Origin: Nannocystis exedens
GTDB lineage: Bacteria > Myxococcota_A > Polyangia > Nannocystales > Nannocystaceae
Direction: 5' to 3'
Assembly (NCBI RefSeq): GCF_002343915.1
Contig: NZ_NETK01000001.1
Coordinates: forward strand, 5,284,001 to 5,348,000
DNA: 64,000 nucleotides
Made by a program: the position numbers and the translations under genes
The notes under the pieces: generated by a model
What the model was told of the DNA's origin: nothing
Databases searched by the model: none
Seen by the model: only the letters and a program-made list of their open reading frames with translations
Part shown: positions 1 through 8,730 of the stretch, one piece after another
How positions within the stretch are numbered: position 1 is the stretch's first letter
Layout: each line of letters opens with the position of its first letter

Positions 1-804
1 CTGGACGAGGTCAGCGTCGGCCGCGGCGAGGTTGCTCTCGGCGTCGGTGAGCGCGCTGCGAGCCTCCTCGATGCTGGCGCGGGCGGATGTCTCGATGGCT
101 TCGGCGTCGGAGTCGAGGACCCCGATCTCGCGCTCCGCCGCCTTGAGCGACGCCCGCGCGGTGTCGAGGTTGGCCGAGCTGGTGGCGGCCTCGAGCTTGG
201 CGAGCTCGAGCTCGCGCTCCGAGGCCAGGCCCTCGTTGAAGAGCGCCTCGGTGCGGGTCAGGTTGAGGCGCGCGGTCTCTTCGGCCGAGACGGCCGCGTC
301 CACGGCGCGCTGGGCGGCGTCGAGGCGGTCGCGGCCCATCTTCGTCCGGAGATCGGCCGACGACGACTGCGCCGCCTCGCTCAACTCGAGCGCCGAGATC
401 TTGGCGCGGGCGATCTCGACGGCGCTCTGGGCCGCCACCCGCCGCGACTCGATCGCCATCCGCTCGCGCTCGAGGCGGCCGAGGATCTCGGGGTCGTTGT
501 CGCTGATGTCGGCGATCGGATCGCCGGCCTTGACGTGCGAGCCCTCCTCGACGTGCCAGGTCTGGAGGCGGCCGTCGATCGGCGCCTCGATCGAGCTCTG
601 ACGGTCGAGCGGCGCGTAGGCGATGACGCGGCCCTGGCCCGGCACGCTCTGCTGCCACGGCACCAGCACCAGCGCCGCGACGATCATCAGCAACGCGAGG
701 CCGAGCAGGCGGACCGTGACCTGGGTGCTGTGCGGCTGGCGGACCGACAGCAAGCTCGGGCGCGTCATGTCGAACACCGGGACGATGGGGGTGTGTGCCT
801 TCAT
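1..804 (-). CDS. HlyD-family membrane-fusion protein (partial)
   Basis: Adaptor (periplasmic) subunit of a type I / peptide-export machine that links an inner-membrane ABC exporter to the outer membrane. It reads from ATG at 804 and runs off the left edge after 268 codons, so the C-terminus is missing. Visible parts are a cytoplasmic head of about 30 residues, one hydrophobic membrane segment near residues 32-48, a lipoyl/biotinyl-like segment (around residues 72-98, EAPIDGRL then VEEGSHVKAGDPI), and a long Ala/Glu/Arg-rich coiled coil that is still going at the edge. The start overlaps the stop of the ABC gene (ATGA), so the two are translationally coupled. The family is clear; the exported substrate is unknown. 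Confidence 0.85.
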   Translation of the reverse strand, partial: MKAHTPIVPVFDMTRPSLLSVRQPHSTQVTVRLLGLALLMIVAALVLVPWQQSVPGQGRVIAYAPLDRQSSIEAPIDGRLQTWHVEEGSHVKAGDPIADISDNDPEILGRLERERMAIESRRVAAQSAVEIARAKISALELSEAAQSSSADLRTKMGRDRLDAAQRAVDAAVSAEETARLNLTRTEALFNEGLASERELELAKLEAATSSANLDTARASLKAAEREIGVLDSDAEAIETSARASIEEARSALTDAESNLAAADADLVQ

Positions 805-2894
805 CGGTCGCTCCTTCGGCTCCGAATCACTTGTTGGTGGTCGCAGCGCGCCAGGATATCGCGGCTGTCGACGCTGTCGGTGACGACGACCAGAGTCCAG
901 GGCCGCCTGCGGTCGAAGATCCAGTCGAGCAGGGCCGCGCGTTTGGGCGCGCTGAGGCCGAGGCGGTCGAGCCCGAGGTCGATGAGCAACAGCCGCGGCG
1001 CGGCGATCAGCGCCCGCACCAGCACGAGCCGTCGGACCTCGCTCTCGGTCAGCGGGCCGTCGTCGTTGTCCGGCAGCAGATCTTGCTGCATGCCCTGCGG
1101 CAGTCGATTGAGCGCCGGGCGCAGGTCGACCAGGTCGAGCAGCGCGTCGAGCTCGGAGGGATGGCCGGGCCAGCCGGCGCCGACGAGGTTCGCGAGCGCG
1201 CTGGTGCACACCACCTCGCCGCCGCGGACCAGCGCGACCTGGTCGCGCAGGCTGTCGATCTCGAGCAGGTGCACCTCGCGGCCGTCGAGCCAGGCCGACA
1301 GGTCCGGCAGCTGCGTGCTGCCGAAGAGCCCGTAGAGCAGGTCGAGCGCGCGGCTGTGGCTGTCGCTGGCGCCGACCAGGGCGGTGCGTCCGCCCGGCTT
1401 GACCGACAGGACGACCTGGCCGGCGCCGTCCTGCAGCTCGACCGCGAGCGGCTGCGTGAGCCGCGGCAGGACCTCGCCGCTGCTCGGCTCGAGGTCGGCG
1501 TCGAGGGCCTTGCCCATGGAGTCGACGGCGGCGATCGCCTCGTAGATGGGGTCGAGCTGGCGGGCGAACCGGCCCACGCCGGAGCCGATCTGCGACACCA
1601 GCACGGAGGCCGCCACCAGCTGGCCGAGCGTCAGCTCCTGGGCGACCACCAGCCAGCCGCCGATCCCCAGCACGGCGACGGTCGCAATCACCTCGAGGCC
1701 CGCGCCGGTGACGACGTGGCGGAGCAGCCGGCGGAAGTAACCGGCGCGCGCATCGAGCCAGTCGCGCAGCAGCAGCTCGCCGCGGACGTCCGAGAGGGCG
1801 CGACCGCGCGGGTCGGCGAAGGTGAGGCGGTTGCTGGCGACGTCGTCCATCCACGCGAACAGGTCCCAGCGCGCGTTCGCCTCGCGCTTGGCCCCCGACT
1901 TCGCGCCCAGGCCGACGAGCACGACGAAGCCGATGCCGAGGATCAGCACCGCGTCGAAGGCGAACAGGACCGGGTGGTAGAACGCCAGCAGCACCAGGCT
2001 CGCCAGCATCACCAGCACCAGCGAGGAGCCGCTCAGCAGCAGGGCCGCGAAGTCCTTCTGGAGGAGCGCGACGTCGAGGAAGCGGTTCGACAGGTCGCGG
2101 TTCGAGACCCGCCGGCGCGAGGTTCGCGAGGTCTGGGCGAGGCGGCGGATCCAGTCGGTCGCGCCGCGCACCCACAGGCGGCGGTGGATCCGCTCCACCG
2201 CCAGGATCTGCAGCACCCGCAGGACCGCGACCGCGCCGAGGGTGATCGCCAGCAGCACCGCGAGGACCACGATCTGCCGCAGCATGGCCGTGGCGGCGAT
2301 CGTGTCCACCAGCGCCTGGGTGGCGATCGGGATGGCCAGCGAGGCCACGGCCATGGCGACGCCGTAGACGAGGACGACGTAGATCCCGCGCCGCTCGAGC
2401 TTGAAGGCCCGCAGCAGGCGACGGGCGGCGGTGGGCGCGTGCGACAGGGCCGAGAACATCAGCCGCGGCTCGACCGCCAGCCACGCCATCGGCGGCTCGG
2501 TGTGGTGAGCCGCGAGCCAGCGGAGCAGCCCCGGCGCGCGCATGCGGAGCGCGTGCTCGCCGAGCTCGTCGAACACGACCAGGTCGAGCACGCCGTGCCG
2601 GGCGCCGCGCAGCACGAGCCAGCGCTTGCCGACCAGGGTGAAGGCCGGCGAGTCGAGGCGGCTCAGCCGGGTGATCTCCGCGGCCGTCTGGACCGTGAAC
2701 TGCGCCGCTTTGAGGCCGGCCAGGCGGGCCGCCCGCACCGCCGGGGGCACCCACGCGGACGGGTCGATCCACGCGTCCTGGGTCGCTCTGCTCGCAGCCT
2801 GGGGCGCCAGGGCGTGGCCGGTGACCTCGGCCAGGACCTCGAGCAGACGGCCGGGGATACGACGGGTGGGGTCGTTAGGGAAGTTGGAGTACAT
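801..2894 (-). CDS. ABC exporter with degenerate ATPase domain
   Basis: 697-residue half-transporter of the peptide-exporter/type I secretion fold. The N-terminal ~160 residues form a soluble domain that may be a relict peptidase-like domain, followed by a transmembrane region (about 165-450) and a C-terminal nucleotide-binding domain. The ATPase signatures are lost. The Walker A position reads GASDSHSR (about 508-515) with no Lys, the signature loop reads LTESE (about 615) instead of LSGGQ, Walker B reads LLLIDLG with no catalytic Glu, and the H-loop position reads TDS. I infer it cannot hydrolyse ATP as a homodimer. It may pair with an active subunit outside the window or act as a structural partner. 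It is first in an operon with the HlyD adaptor. Family assignment is firm; activity is doubtful. Confidence 0.85.
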   Translation of the reverse strand: MYSNFPNDPTRRIPGRLLEVLAEVTGHALAPQAASRATQDAWIDPSAWVPPAVRAARLAGLKAAQFTVQTAAEITRLSRLDSPAFTLVGKRWLVLRGARHGVLDLVVFDELGEHALRMRAPGLLRWLAAHHTEPPMAWLAVEPRLMFSALSHAPTAARRLLRAFKLERRGIYVVLVYGVAMAVASLAIPIATQALVDTIAATAMLRQIVVLAVLLAITLGAVAVLRVLQILAVERIHRRLWVRGATDWIRRLAQTSRTSRRRVSNRDLSNRFLDVALLQKDFAALLLSGSSLVLVMLASLVLLAFYHPVLFAFDAVLILGIGFVVLVGLGAKSGAKREANARWDLFAWMDDVASNRLTFADPRGRALSDVRGELLLRDWLDARAGYFRRLLRHVVTGAGLEVIATVAVLGIGGWLVVAQELTLGQLVAASVLVSQIGSGVGRFARQLDPIYEAIAAVDSMGKALDADLEPSSGEVLPRLTQPLAVELQDGAGQVVLSVKPGGRTALVGASDSHSRALDLLYGLFGSTQLPDLSAWLDGREVHLLEIDSLRDQVALVRGGEVVCTSALANLVGAGWPGHPSELDALLDLVDLRPALNRLPQGMQQDLLPDNDDGPLTESEVRRLVLVRALIAAPRLLLIDLGLDRLGLSAPKRAALLDWIFDRRRPWTLVVVTDSVDSRDILARCDHQQVIRSRRSDR

Positions 2895-3059
2895 GAGGCG
2901 GGTGTCGGCTCGGACCCAAGGCGCGGCCTGACACTGCGGCGGTCACGGGACCCGACGCATGCCGGAAGAGTCAGCGATGGAGAGGCAATCCGCTCGCGGC
3001 CACCGAGCGCCGGCGAAATCGCAGGCGACAGAAGTGAAGCGAGCCACGGTCGACGGAGA

Positions 3060-3401
3060 TCAGCACGCGGGAGGGCCGCGCGCTCGTCGACTGCCTGCTT
3101 CGCGCGCGCGTGGCGACGTGCTCGAGGTGAGCAACGGCCAGGTGGCGAACGCGTGCGCCGCGACCGACTCGAATGTACTCAGGCTCAGCTCGACCGGGTC
3201 GTCGCCGTCCCGGCGCGCCGAGTGCTGCGGTGTCTCCTGGCGCGACGCGATGGGGACGTCCTGGCTCCCGGCGATGACGTAGTCGTCGCTCGGCTTGTCC
3301 GTCCGCCCGCACAGGTGCCCGGGCGAGAACAGCAGCGCCGTGAACACTGCGATCAGCAGCGCCACGACGAACCGCCATCCTGCACCGACCCCCGGACGCA
3401 T
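3060..3401 (-). CDS. Small hypothetical protein with N-terminal membrane segment
   Basis: 113 codons from ATG at 3401. The first ~28 residues contain a hydrophobic stretch (WRFVVALLIAVFTALLF) typical of an uncleaved anchor or signal peptide, followed by a hydrophilic tail rich in Asp, Ser and Arg and ending in Cys. Third codon positions are strongly G/C for most of its length, which supports coding. It lies 165 bp upstream of the degenerate ABC exporter on the same strand and could be its cargo or an accessory membrane protein, but no double-Gly leader motif is visible. No family is recognised. Confidence 0.4.
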   Translation of the reverse strand: MRPGVGAGWRFVVALLIAVFTALLFSPGHLCGRTDKPSDDYVIAGSQDVPIASRQETPQHSARRDGDDPVELSLSTFESVAAHAFATWPLLTSSTSPRAREAGSRRARGPPAC

Positions 3402-4154
3402 GGAGAAACTTGCGTGAGCGTAACACAGTACTTGACCGGATGCGCCTGGGGAAAAGCGGGCCGACGTGAGCTTTGGGCAGCGTTTGCTCAGGATCTTCAC
3501 CAGGCTTCGCCCCCGACGAGAGGGGAGCGTGTGGGCCAAGAGCCACGACTTCGAGGCTGTCCCGACCCGGCCGGTACTCCAGGAGCTACCAAGCACAACG
3601 CGAGGGCATTCCCGAGCGAGGCCGGAAAGGTCGGCTCGTAGCTCCCGAGGCCCGAGATCGCGGCGGCCCTGCGTTTGTGGAGGTTCGAAGGGACATGTTT
3701 GAAAGGACATGCGACGCGCGGCTCGAGTGGTCGATGGCGTGAGGTCGGAGCCGGCTCGAGCGCGCAAATTCAGCGGCGTCGTCCGGCTCGACGCTGGGCG
3801 TGCAGATCGCTCTGGTTCCCCGGACATGGCGCGACGAGGACGACGCGCTCGCGCGCGAGCGCGTCGCGGCAGGAGGGGCGACGATCGTGTCCATCACGCC
3901 GACGCAGCGGGGTAGCGCGCGACCCGGGCAGTGGGTGCACCGTGCGTGGAAGGATCGGCCGCCGTCGACGGCGTGCGAGGTCCTCGACATCGTCGACGGT
4001 GGGATGCTCGAGGCGCGCTCCGACTCCGCGTCGGAATCGACCCGCACGACGCTGCCCGCGCGCCTCGTCATGATCGTCGTCTCTTCCTGTCCGACGGCGG
4101 GAGCGAGCCCGGCGCCGACGAGCCGCCCGAGAGACACGCCGCAACTTGAACGCC
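3402..4154. other. 750-bp stretch without a confident gene
   Basis: No recognised gene. A + strand frame opening with GTG at 3800 keeps high third-position GC to about 4075 and could be a remnant (it reads VQIALVPRTWRDEDDAL at its start). It has no stop before it runs through the dispersed repeat and on in frame into the YceI gene, so it looks like a truncated gene. Two half copies of the palindromic element (GGACATG) lie at 3690-3711. Confidence 0.35.
3685..3712. repeat. Half-copies of the GGACATG element
   Basis: Two direct copies of the half-site GGACATG, each preceded by GAAG or GAAAG, lie 14 bp apart in non-coding DNA. They match the right arm of the TGTCC-N4-GGACA family found throughout the window. 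Confidence 0.5.
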
Positions 4155-4411
4155 AGAGGGCGGCTGTTGGGCGGCCAGCCCTGGCCGTCCAACAGCCGCC
4201 CCGGAGCCTGTCCCGGAGGACATCTGCCAGCGGAGCCCGGGACGGCGGGTCGGCCTCTCACGGCTGCTGCCGTGCCAGGGGTCCGGGAAGCGGCGGCCGC
4301 GAATCAGAGGCTGGATGGGTGCGAGGCACGAGCGACGATCCTGCCGGTCAACTCGCGGCCGCCTCTTTCCCGGACCCCTGCGAGGCGCAGTCGGCAATTC
4401 GCGGAGCACCC
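4155..4411 (+). repeat. Dispersed ~257-bp repeat, copy A
   Basis: This stretch aligns over its whole length, by eye at roughly 85% identity, with the reverse complement of 18139-18395. Its first 40 bases form a near-perfect hairpin: CGGCTGTTGG (4161-4170) pairs with CCAACAGCCG (4189-4198), continued by CGGCCA/TGGCCG inside. Copy B has changed bases in both arms so that pairing is kept. Both copies carry a TGTCC-N4-GGACA element at the same internal place (4208-4223 here). Both end in the conserved stretch GAGGCGCAGTCGGCAATTC. No conserved reading frame was seen, so it is probably a structured non-coding repeat. No transposase is nearby. Confidence 0.8.
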
Positions 4412-4576
4412 ACGTCAGGTCTCCGCGTGGCGAAGTCGAGCCGCCGCGCCCAGCCTGTGTGGCGCGCACGGCCCGTGAGCCGAGGAAATCCCGGAAGATT
4501 GTTCGCCCGAGAGCAACAATCGGTTCGCCCGTCGAGGCCTAGTTGCTGCTGCCGTCGGGCGTCATCGTTGGGCTCC

Positions 4577-5125
4577 ATGACGACTGCCACGAACACCCCG
4601 ACCCGCTGGACCATCGACCCCTCGCACTCGAGCGTCGGCTTCAGCGTGCGCCACATGATGATCACCAACGTCCGCGGCGAGTTCAAGAAGTTCGCCGGCG
4701 AGGTCGTGCTGAGCCCCCAGGACCCGGCCGCTGCGAGCGTGAGCGCGACCGTCGAGATCGGCTCGATCCACACCCGCGAGGAGCAGCGCGACGCCCACCT
4801 GCGCAGCGCCGACTTCTTCGACGCCGACAAGTACCCCACCATGACCTTCCAGTCGAAGCGCGTCACTCGCACGGGCGACGGCTACGACGTCGTCGGCGAC
4901 CTGACGATCCGCGACCAGACGCGCGAGGTCGTCCTCAAGGTCGAGGACGTGACCGGCGAGACCGCCGACCCGTGGGGCAACACCCGGATCGGCGCCTCGG
5001 CGAAGACCAAGATCCGCCGCTCCGAGTTCGGGATCACCTGGAACGCGTTGCTCGAGCTCGGCGGGGCCATGGTCGGCGACGAGGTCACGATCGACATCGA
5101 GGTCTCTCTGGTAAAACAGAAGTAA
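4577..5125 (+). CDS. YceI family protein
   Basis: 182 residues, the usual YceI length. The family folds as a lipocalin-like barrel that binds isoprenoid or other amphipathic ligands and is often induced by stress. Signature features are the N-terminal W-x-I-D-P-x-H-S start (WTIDPSHSSVGFSVRHMMI), the central R-D-A-H-L-R-S-x-D-F-F-D segment, and the closing strand with GDEVTI. No signal peptide is visible, so this is probably a cytoplasmic member. It starts at ATG 4577; no clear Shine-Dalgarno sequence precedes it. It is followed after 4 bp by the OsmC gene, so the two form a stress operon. The physiological ligand is unknown. Confidence 0.92.
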   Translation: MTTATNTPTRWTIDPSHSSVGFSVRHMMITNVRGEFKKFAGEVVLSPQDPAAASVSATVEIGSIHTREEQRDAHLRSADFFDADKYPTMTFQSKRVTRTGDGYDVVGDLTIRDQTREVVLKVEDVTGETADPWGNTRIGASAKTKIRRSEFGITWNALLELGGAMVGDEVTIDIEVSLVKQK

Positions 5126-5129
5126 GACC

Positions 5130-5528
5130 ATGACGATCCGCTCGACGAACGAGAGCCCCCCGCAGTTCCGCCAGGTCGTGTCGATCGACGCGCACACGCT
5201 CCACGCCGACGTGAGCGGCGCGCTCGGCGGCACGGCCTCGGCGCCCGGCCCGCACGACCTGTTCGACGCCTCGCTGGCGACGTGCAAGGCGCTGACCGCC
5301 TGCGTGTTCGCCAAGTCGCGCGGCATCGCCCTCGAGCGCGTCACGGTCGAGGTCGAACGCGACGACTCGCAGGAGCGCCAGGGCACCTACGTGCTCAGCG
5401 TCAAGCTCGCCTTCGAGGGCGCGCTGACCGACGCCGACAAGCACAAGCTGCACGAGACCGTCCTGCGCTGCCCGATCCACAAGCTGATGACGACCTCGAC
5501 GGTGGAGATCCGTCAGTCGCTCGCCTGA
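5130..5528 (+). CDS. OsmC-family peroxiredoxin-like protein
   Basis: 132 residues. OsmC/Ohr proteins reduce organic hydroperoxides with two reactive cysteines. Here Cys52 (in LATCKALTA) and Cys114 (in LRCPIHKLM) sit at the family positions, with a third Cys at 58. The spacing and the central helix ATCKALTACVF fit the OsmC/YhfA-type subgroup rather than Ohr. It is four bases downstream of the YceI gene and probably co-transcribed with it. Substrate specificity cannot be read from the sequence. Confidence 0.9.
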   Translation: MTIRSTNESPPQFRQVVSIDAHTLHADVSGALGGTASAPGPHDLFDASLATCKALTACVFAKSRGIALERVTVEVERDDSQERQGTYVLSVKLAFEGALTDADKHKLHETVLRCPIHKLMTTSTVEIRQSLA

Positions 5529-5542
5529 CCCTTCGGACATCC

Positions 5543-5548
5543 GTATAA
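5543..5548 (+). promoter_or_regulatory. Candidate -10 box (TATAAT) upstream of pirin
   Basis: A perfect TATAAT lies 28 bp before the pirin ATG in otherwise GC-rich DNA. A weak -35 could fall in the end of the OsmC gene. It could give pirin its own promoter besides read-through from yceI-osmC. Confidence 0.35.
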
Positions 5549-5575
5549 TTGGAACCATCGCCAGGGAGCACAGCC

Positions 5576-6484
5576 ATGCAAGCAGACGATTCAGCGCACA
5601 CGGCGATCGAGCTCGAGATCGCGGCGCGGCCGCGCCGGCTCGACGCGTTCGAGGTCGGTCGCGTGCTGCCGGCGACGGCCCGGCGCATGGTCGGCCCGTT
5701 CGCGTTTTTCGATCACATGGGCCCGGCGCACCTCGACGCGGGGCTGGGCATGGACGTGCGGCCTCACCCGCACATCGGTTTGTCGACGGTGACGTACCTG
5801 TTCGAGGGGGAGATCCTCCACCGCGACAGCCTGGGCTCGCTGCAGACGATCCGCCCCGGCGCGATCAACTGGATGACGGCGGGCCGCGGGATCGTCCACT
5901 CCGAGCGCACGCCGCCGGAGACGCGCGCGCAGGGGCCGAAGCTGCACGGGCTGCAGCTGTGGGTCGCGCTCCCGCGCGAGGCCGAGGAGACCGAGCCGGC
6001 CTTCTCGCACCACCCGGCCGACACGATCCCCGAGCTGTCGAGCCCCGGCGTGCGCGTGCGCGTGCTCGCCGGCTCGGCCTACGGGGTGACGGCGCCGACG
6101 CCGATCGCGTCGCCGCTGGTCTACGTCGAGGCCCACCTCGAGGCGGGCGCCCGGTTCGAGCTGCCGCCGGCGACCGAGCGGGCCGTCTACGTGATCGAGG
6201 GCGAGCTGCGCAGCGGCGACCGGACGGTGCCGCCGCGCACGCTGGCGGTGCTGCGCAGCGGCAAGGTCGAGGCGCTGACGGCGACCACGGCGACGCGGAT
6301 GGTGCTCATCGGCGGCGAGCCGCTGGGCGAGCCGCGCTACATCTGGTGGAACTTCGTCTCGAGCTCGCAGGACCGCATCCTCCAGGCGACCCACGAGTGG
6401 AAGGAGCAGCGCTTCCCGCTGGTCCCCGGCGACGAGCACGAGCGGATCCCGCTGACCGACGAGCCGAAGTTCGCGCACCCGTGA
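5576..6484 (+). CDS. Pirin family protein
   Basis: 302 residues from ATG 5576, chosen over a TTG 27 bp upstream because GGAG lies eight bases before it. Pirins are bicupin iron proteins; some members act as quercetin dioxygenases or redox sensors. The N-terminal cupin has the metal set His64 and His66 (RPHPHIGL), His108 and Glu110 (GIVHSER), together with the family phrase INWMTAGRGIVHSE. The C-terminal cupin begins near residue 175, and the tail RYIWWNFVSSS is typical. It follows OsmC on the same strand, continuing the oxidative-stress theme. Function beyond iron binding is inferred. Confidence 0.93.
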   Translation: MQADDSAHTAIELEIAARPRRLDAFEVGRVLPATARRMVGPFAFFDHMGPAHLDAGLGMDVRPHPHIGLSTVTYLFEGEILHRDSLGSLQTIRPGAINWMTAGRGIVHSERTPPETRAQGPKLHGLQLWVALPREAEETEPAFSHHPADTIPELSSPGVRVRVLAGSAYGVTAPTPIASPLVYVEAHLEAGARFELPPATERAVYVIEGELRSGDRTVPPRTLAVLRSGKVEALTATTATRMVLIGGEPLGEPRYIWWNFVSSSQDRILQATHEWKEQRFPLVPGDEHERIPLTDEPKFAHP

Positions 6485-6492
6485 GCGCCGGC

Positions 6493-6530
6493 CTTCACGA
6501 CCTCTTTTTTTGAAAAAGCACGTCCTGAAG
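6493..6530 (+). terminator. Hairpin with A/T core after pirin
   Basis: CTTCACGAC (6493-6501) pairs with GTCCTGAAG (6522-6530) with one mismatch and encloses CTTTTTTT/GAAAAAG. It is a terminator-like structure nine bases after the pirin stop. Confidence 0.5.
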
Positions 6531-6773
6531 GCTCCGGTGAGCGGATGCCGGGCGCCGCCCCGCTCAAGGGCAGGGTCCACCCGGCCGAGCTGCCGGCGCT
6601 GCAGGTCGTCCCCGCCTCGACCGACCCGACCCGCCGAGATCGAGCTCGGCGGAGGGACAGTCCGGCGCGGTTCGTACGGCCACGAACCGCGAGCTCTGGG
6701 CCTCGAGCCGGAGCAAGATGTCTCTCGGAGCATGCTCGCATGAGCATGTCCCAAGCAGCATGTCGCTGATGCG

Positions 6774-7663
6774 TCACGGGATGACGCAGACCCCGACGTC
6801 TTCGAGGCCGGACGGGGCCATGCCCATCTCGTACCAGGCGACGCACTGCATCCCGTACTGCGCGCAGGGGTCGGCGAGGTCGGTGTCGCAGAACGCCGAG
6901 CAGCAGTACTGGCCGTTGCAGCCGGCCACGTACTGGCCGTTCATGCAGATGTTGCCCGGGTCGCAGCCGTTGGAGAAGGCGCAGCCGTCGCCGACCGCGC
7001 CGGTGTTGCCGGAGGCGTCCGGGACGCAGGCGAACGTGTCCTCCACCCCCACGCACTCGTTGTCCGGGCCGCAGAACGCCTGGTTCAGCGGGTCGCACTT
7101 GGGGTTGCAGTACGCGATGTCGTCGATGAAGACGCACACCTCGTTGGCGCTGCATTCGACGCACGGGTCGTCGGGCGGCCGGATGAAGGTGCCCGTGGTG
7201 TCGCCGGAGTCCGAGGTGATGAAGCTGTTGCTGTCGCTCTCGGATTCGGTGCTCGGCCAGTCCGAGGTCGAGGGGCCGGTGGTCCGGTCGACGCCGGTCG
7301 TGCCGGGGCCGCTGGTGGTCGTGGACTCGCCGTCGGTCGTGCCGGCCGTCTCGGGCTGCGTGCTGTTCGTCGTCGGCTCGTCACCGCTGTCGTGATGCTC
7401 CCGGTGCCGCCGTCGGTGGGGTCGGTGCCGCCGGTGCTGGACGTGTCGTCGTCGGGCGGCTGACTGCTGTTCCCCTGGCTGCTGTTGCCGCCGGGCTGGC
7501 ACTTGTCGACGAAACACATGAGCCCCGGCAGACACTGGCCCTCGATACACGGACCGGTGAGCTGACCCGCCATTGGCCCGGCCGTCAGCGGGCTCTCGGA
7601 GTCGCTACAGGCGACGAACAACAAAGCGGTGAGTGAGAACGAATACGCGCGAAATGGTCGCAT
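6774..7663 (-). pseudogene. Cys-rich Ser/Thr-linker lipoprotein, frameshifted
   Basis: Starts at ATG 7663 with a lipoprotein signal (ALLFVACSDSE, lipobox Cys near residue 19), then a Cys-bearing segment and a Gly/Ser/Asp linker. Near 7385-7405 the reading frame must shift by one base deleted (or two inserted) to continue as the rest of the linker (TTTSGPGTTGVDRTTGPSTS) and a C-terminal domain with about 16 cysteines, ending at 6774. Each half fits the Cys-rich lipoprotein family seen again at 16931-17929, so I treat it as one gene broken by a frameshift. A sequencing error in the repetitive linker is equally possible. The role is unknown; it is probably an outer-membrane or surface protein. 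Confidence 0.7.
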
Positions 7664-8337
7664 GCGGGGCAACCTATCATGAATCACAATCGAGGCAACG
7701 GCGCTGCCGACGTCGCAAATCCCAGTTGGGGCCCGCGTCGCGCGAGGGCTCAAGCCGGGCTGTCGCCGCGAACTCGACCTCGATGGCGAAAGCGCGACAC
7801 GAGCCGATTCGGCTGCGCGCCGCGGGTGAGGGCGAGCGAGGGGACGGCGACGGCGGAGATCATTCGCTGCCGCACTCATAGGTCAGCGCGGCGTGTGACC
7901 TCGTCGGCGGGCCGTGGAGGGGAGGTCGAGCCGGTCGGGCTCCACGTCTGCCTCCCCGACGCGCAGCCCACCGAGCGTCTGCGTCTCGGACACGGGCGGC
8001 AATATGGGCAGCCGTTCGACTCCTGTGGCCGCGGGAAGGACTGCGGGCACGGCGATCCGCTCCGAGCACGAAGGGGCGCTGTCTTGCCGCCTGCGACGCA
8101 TCCGAGGCTCATGTTCAATCGGGTGCAGGCGGCTCTCGGATGGTCTCTCGACGGCCCTCGCCGAGCTCGGCGTCGAATTCCCGAGCTCGTCGAGCTCGGG
8201 GTCTGCAGCGTTCCGCCGCTACCATGACGCCGGGAGCAGGCAGCTCGCTCCTCGCCGAGCTCATCGCGCGGACACGACTCTTCGGGTCGGCCCGCGCGGG
8301 AGAGGACGTCTCGCGCCACGCCGAAGACGGCGGCCGC
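7664..8337. other. Region without recognised gene
   Basis: About 670 bp between a lipoprotein start and the RidA stop. Frames are open on both strands because of high GC, but none shows a recognisable domain, a good ribosome-binding site or consistent codon bias. Confidence 0.4.
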
Positions 8338-8718
8338 TCACACGTGGGCGATGGCTTCGATCTCGACCTTGAAGTTGAAGGGCAGGCGCGCCACCTCGAT
8401 GCAGGTGCGGGCGGGGACCTTCGGGCCGGGGAAGAACGTGCCGTAGGCCTTGTTGAAGGCGGCGAACTGGCCCATGTCGGTGATGAAGGCGGTGATCTTC
8501 AACACCTTCTCGAGGCTGGAGCCGGCCTTCTCGAGCGTGCGGCGGAGGTTGGTGAGGGTGGCATGGGTCTCGGCCACCAGGTCCCCGAGAGTGATGCCGA
8601 GCGACTCGACGTCGACGGCGGCGTGCCCGGAGGTGAAGATGAAGCCGTTGTGGTCGCGGTGCCACGAGAAGATCGGGCCGTGCTCGAGCTGGTGGGGGCT
8701 TCGGTGATGACTCGTCAT
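8338..8718 (-). CDS. RidA/YjgF family enamine deaminase-like protein
   Basis: 126 residues, the normal length for this trimeric family, which hydrolyses reactive 2-aminoacrylate/imine intermediates. Family features are the N-terminal G-P-I-F-S-W segment, the FTSGHAAVD strand, the helix with NLRRTLEKAGSSLEKVLKIT, and near the C-terminus PARTCIEVARLPF. There Arg is the residue that binds the substrate carboxylate in RidA, and the Cys-Ile-Glu-Val run is typical. The usual active-site variants make the exact substrate uncertain. It sits upstream of an amidohydrolase on the same strand but its stop and start codons are well separated from neighbours. Confidence 0.9.
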   Translation of the reverse strand: MTSHHRSPHQLEHGPIFSWHRDHNGFIFTSGHAAVDVESLGITLGDLVAETHATLTNLRRTLEKAGSSLEKVLKITAFITDMGQFAAFNKAYGTFFPGPKVPARTCIEVARLPFNFKVEIEAIAHV

Positions 8719-8730
8719 GAGGCCAGCGAT

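Noticed and set aside
795..3641. A 948-codon + strand open frame across the ABC exporter
   Set aside because: Antisense to the ABC gene. Composition is Glu/Arg/Gln/His-rich with no domain.
4155..4411. The dispersed repeat as an insertion sequence or a protein-coding repeat
   Set aside because: No transposase, no target duplications seen, and translations of copies A and B do not keep one frame, whereas the hairpin shows compensatory changes.
3800..5125. YceI as a 441-residue protein with a long N-terminal extension
   Set aside because: The YceI domain begins with its usual N-terminus at 4577. The upstream part crosses the dispersed repeat and has poor coding character.
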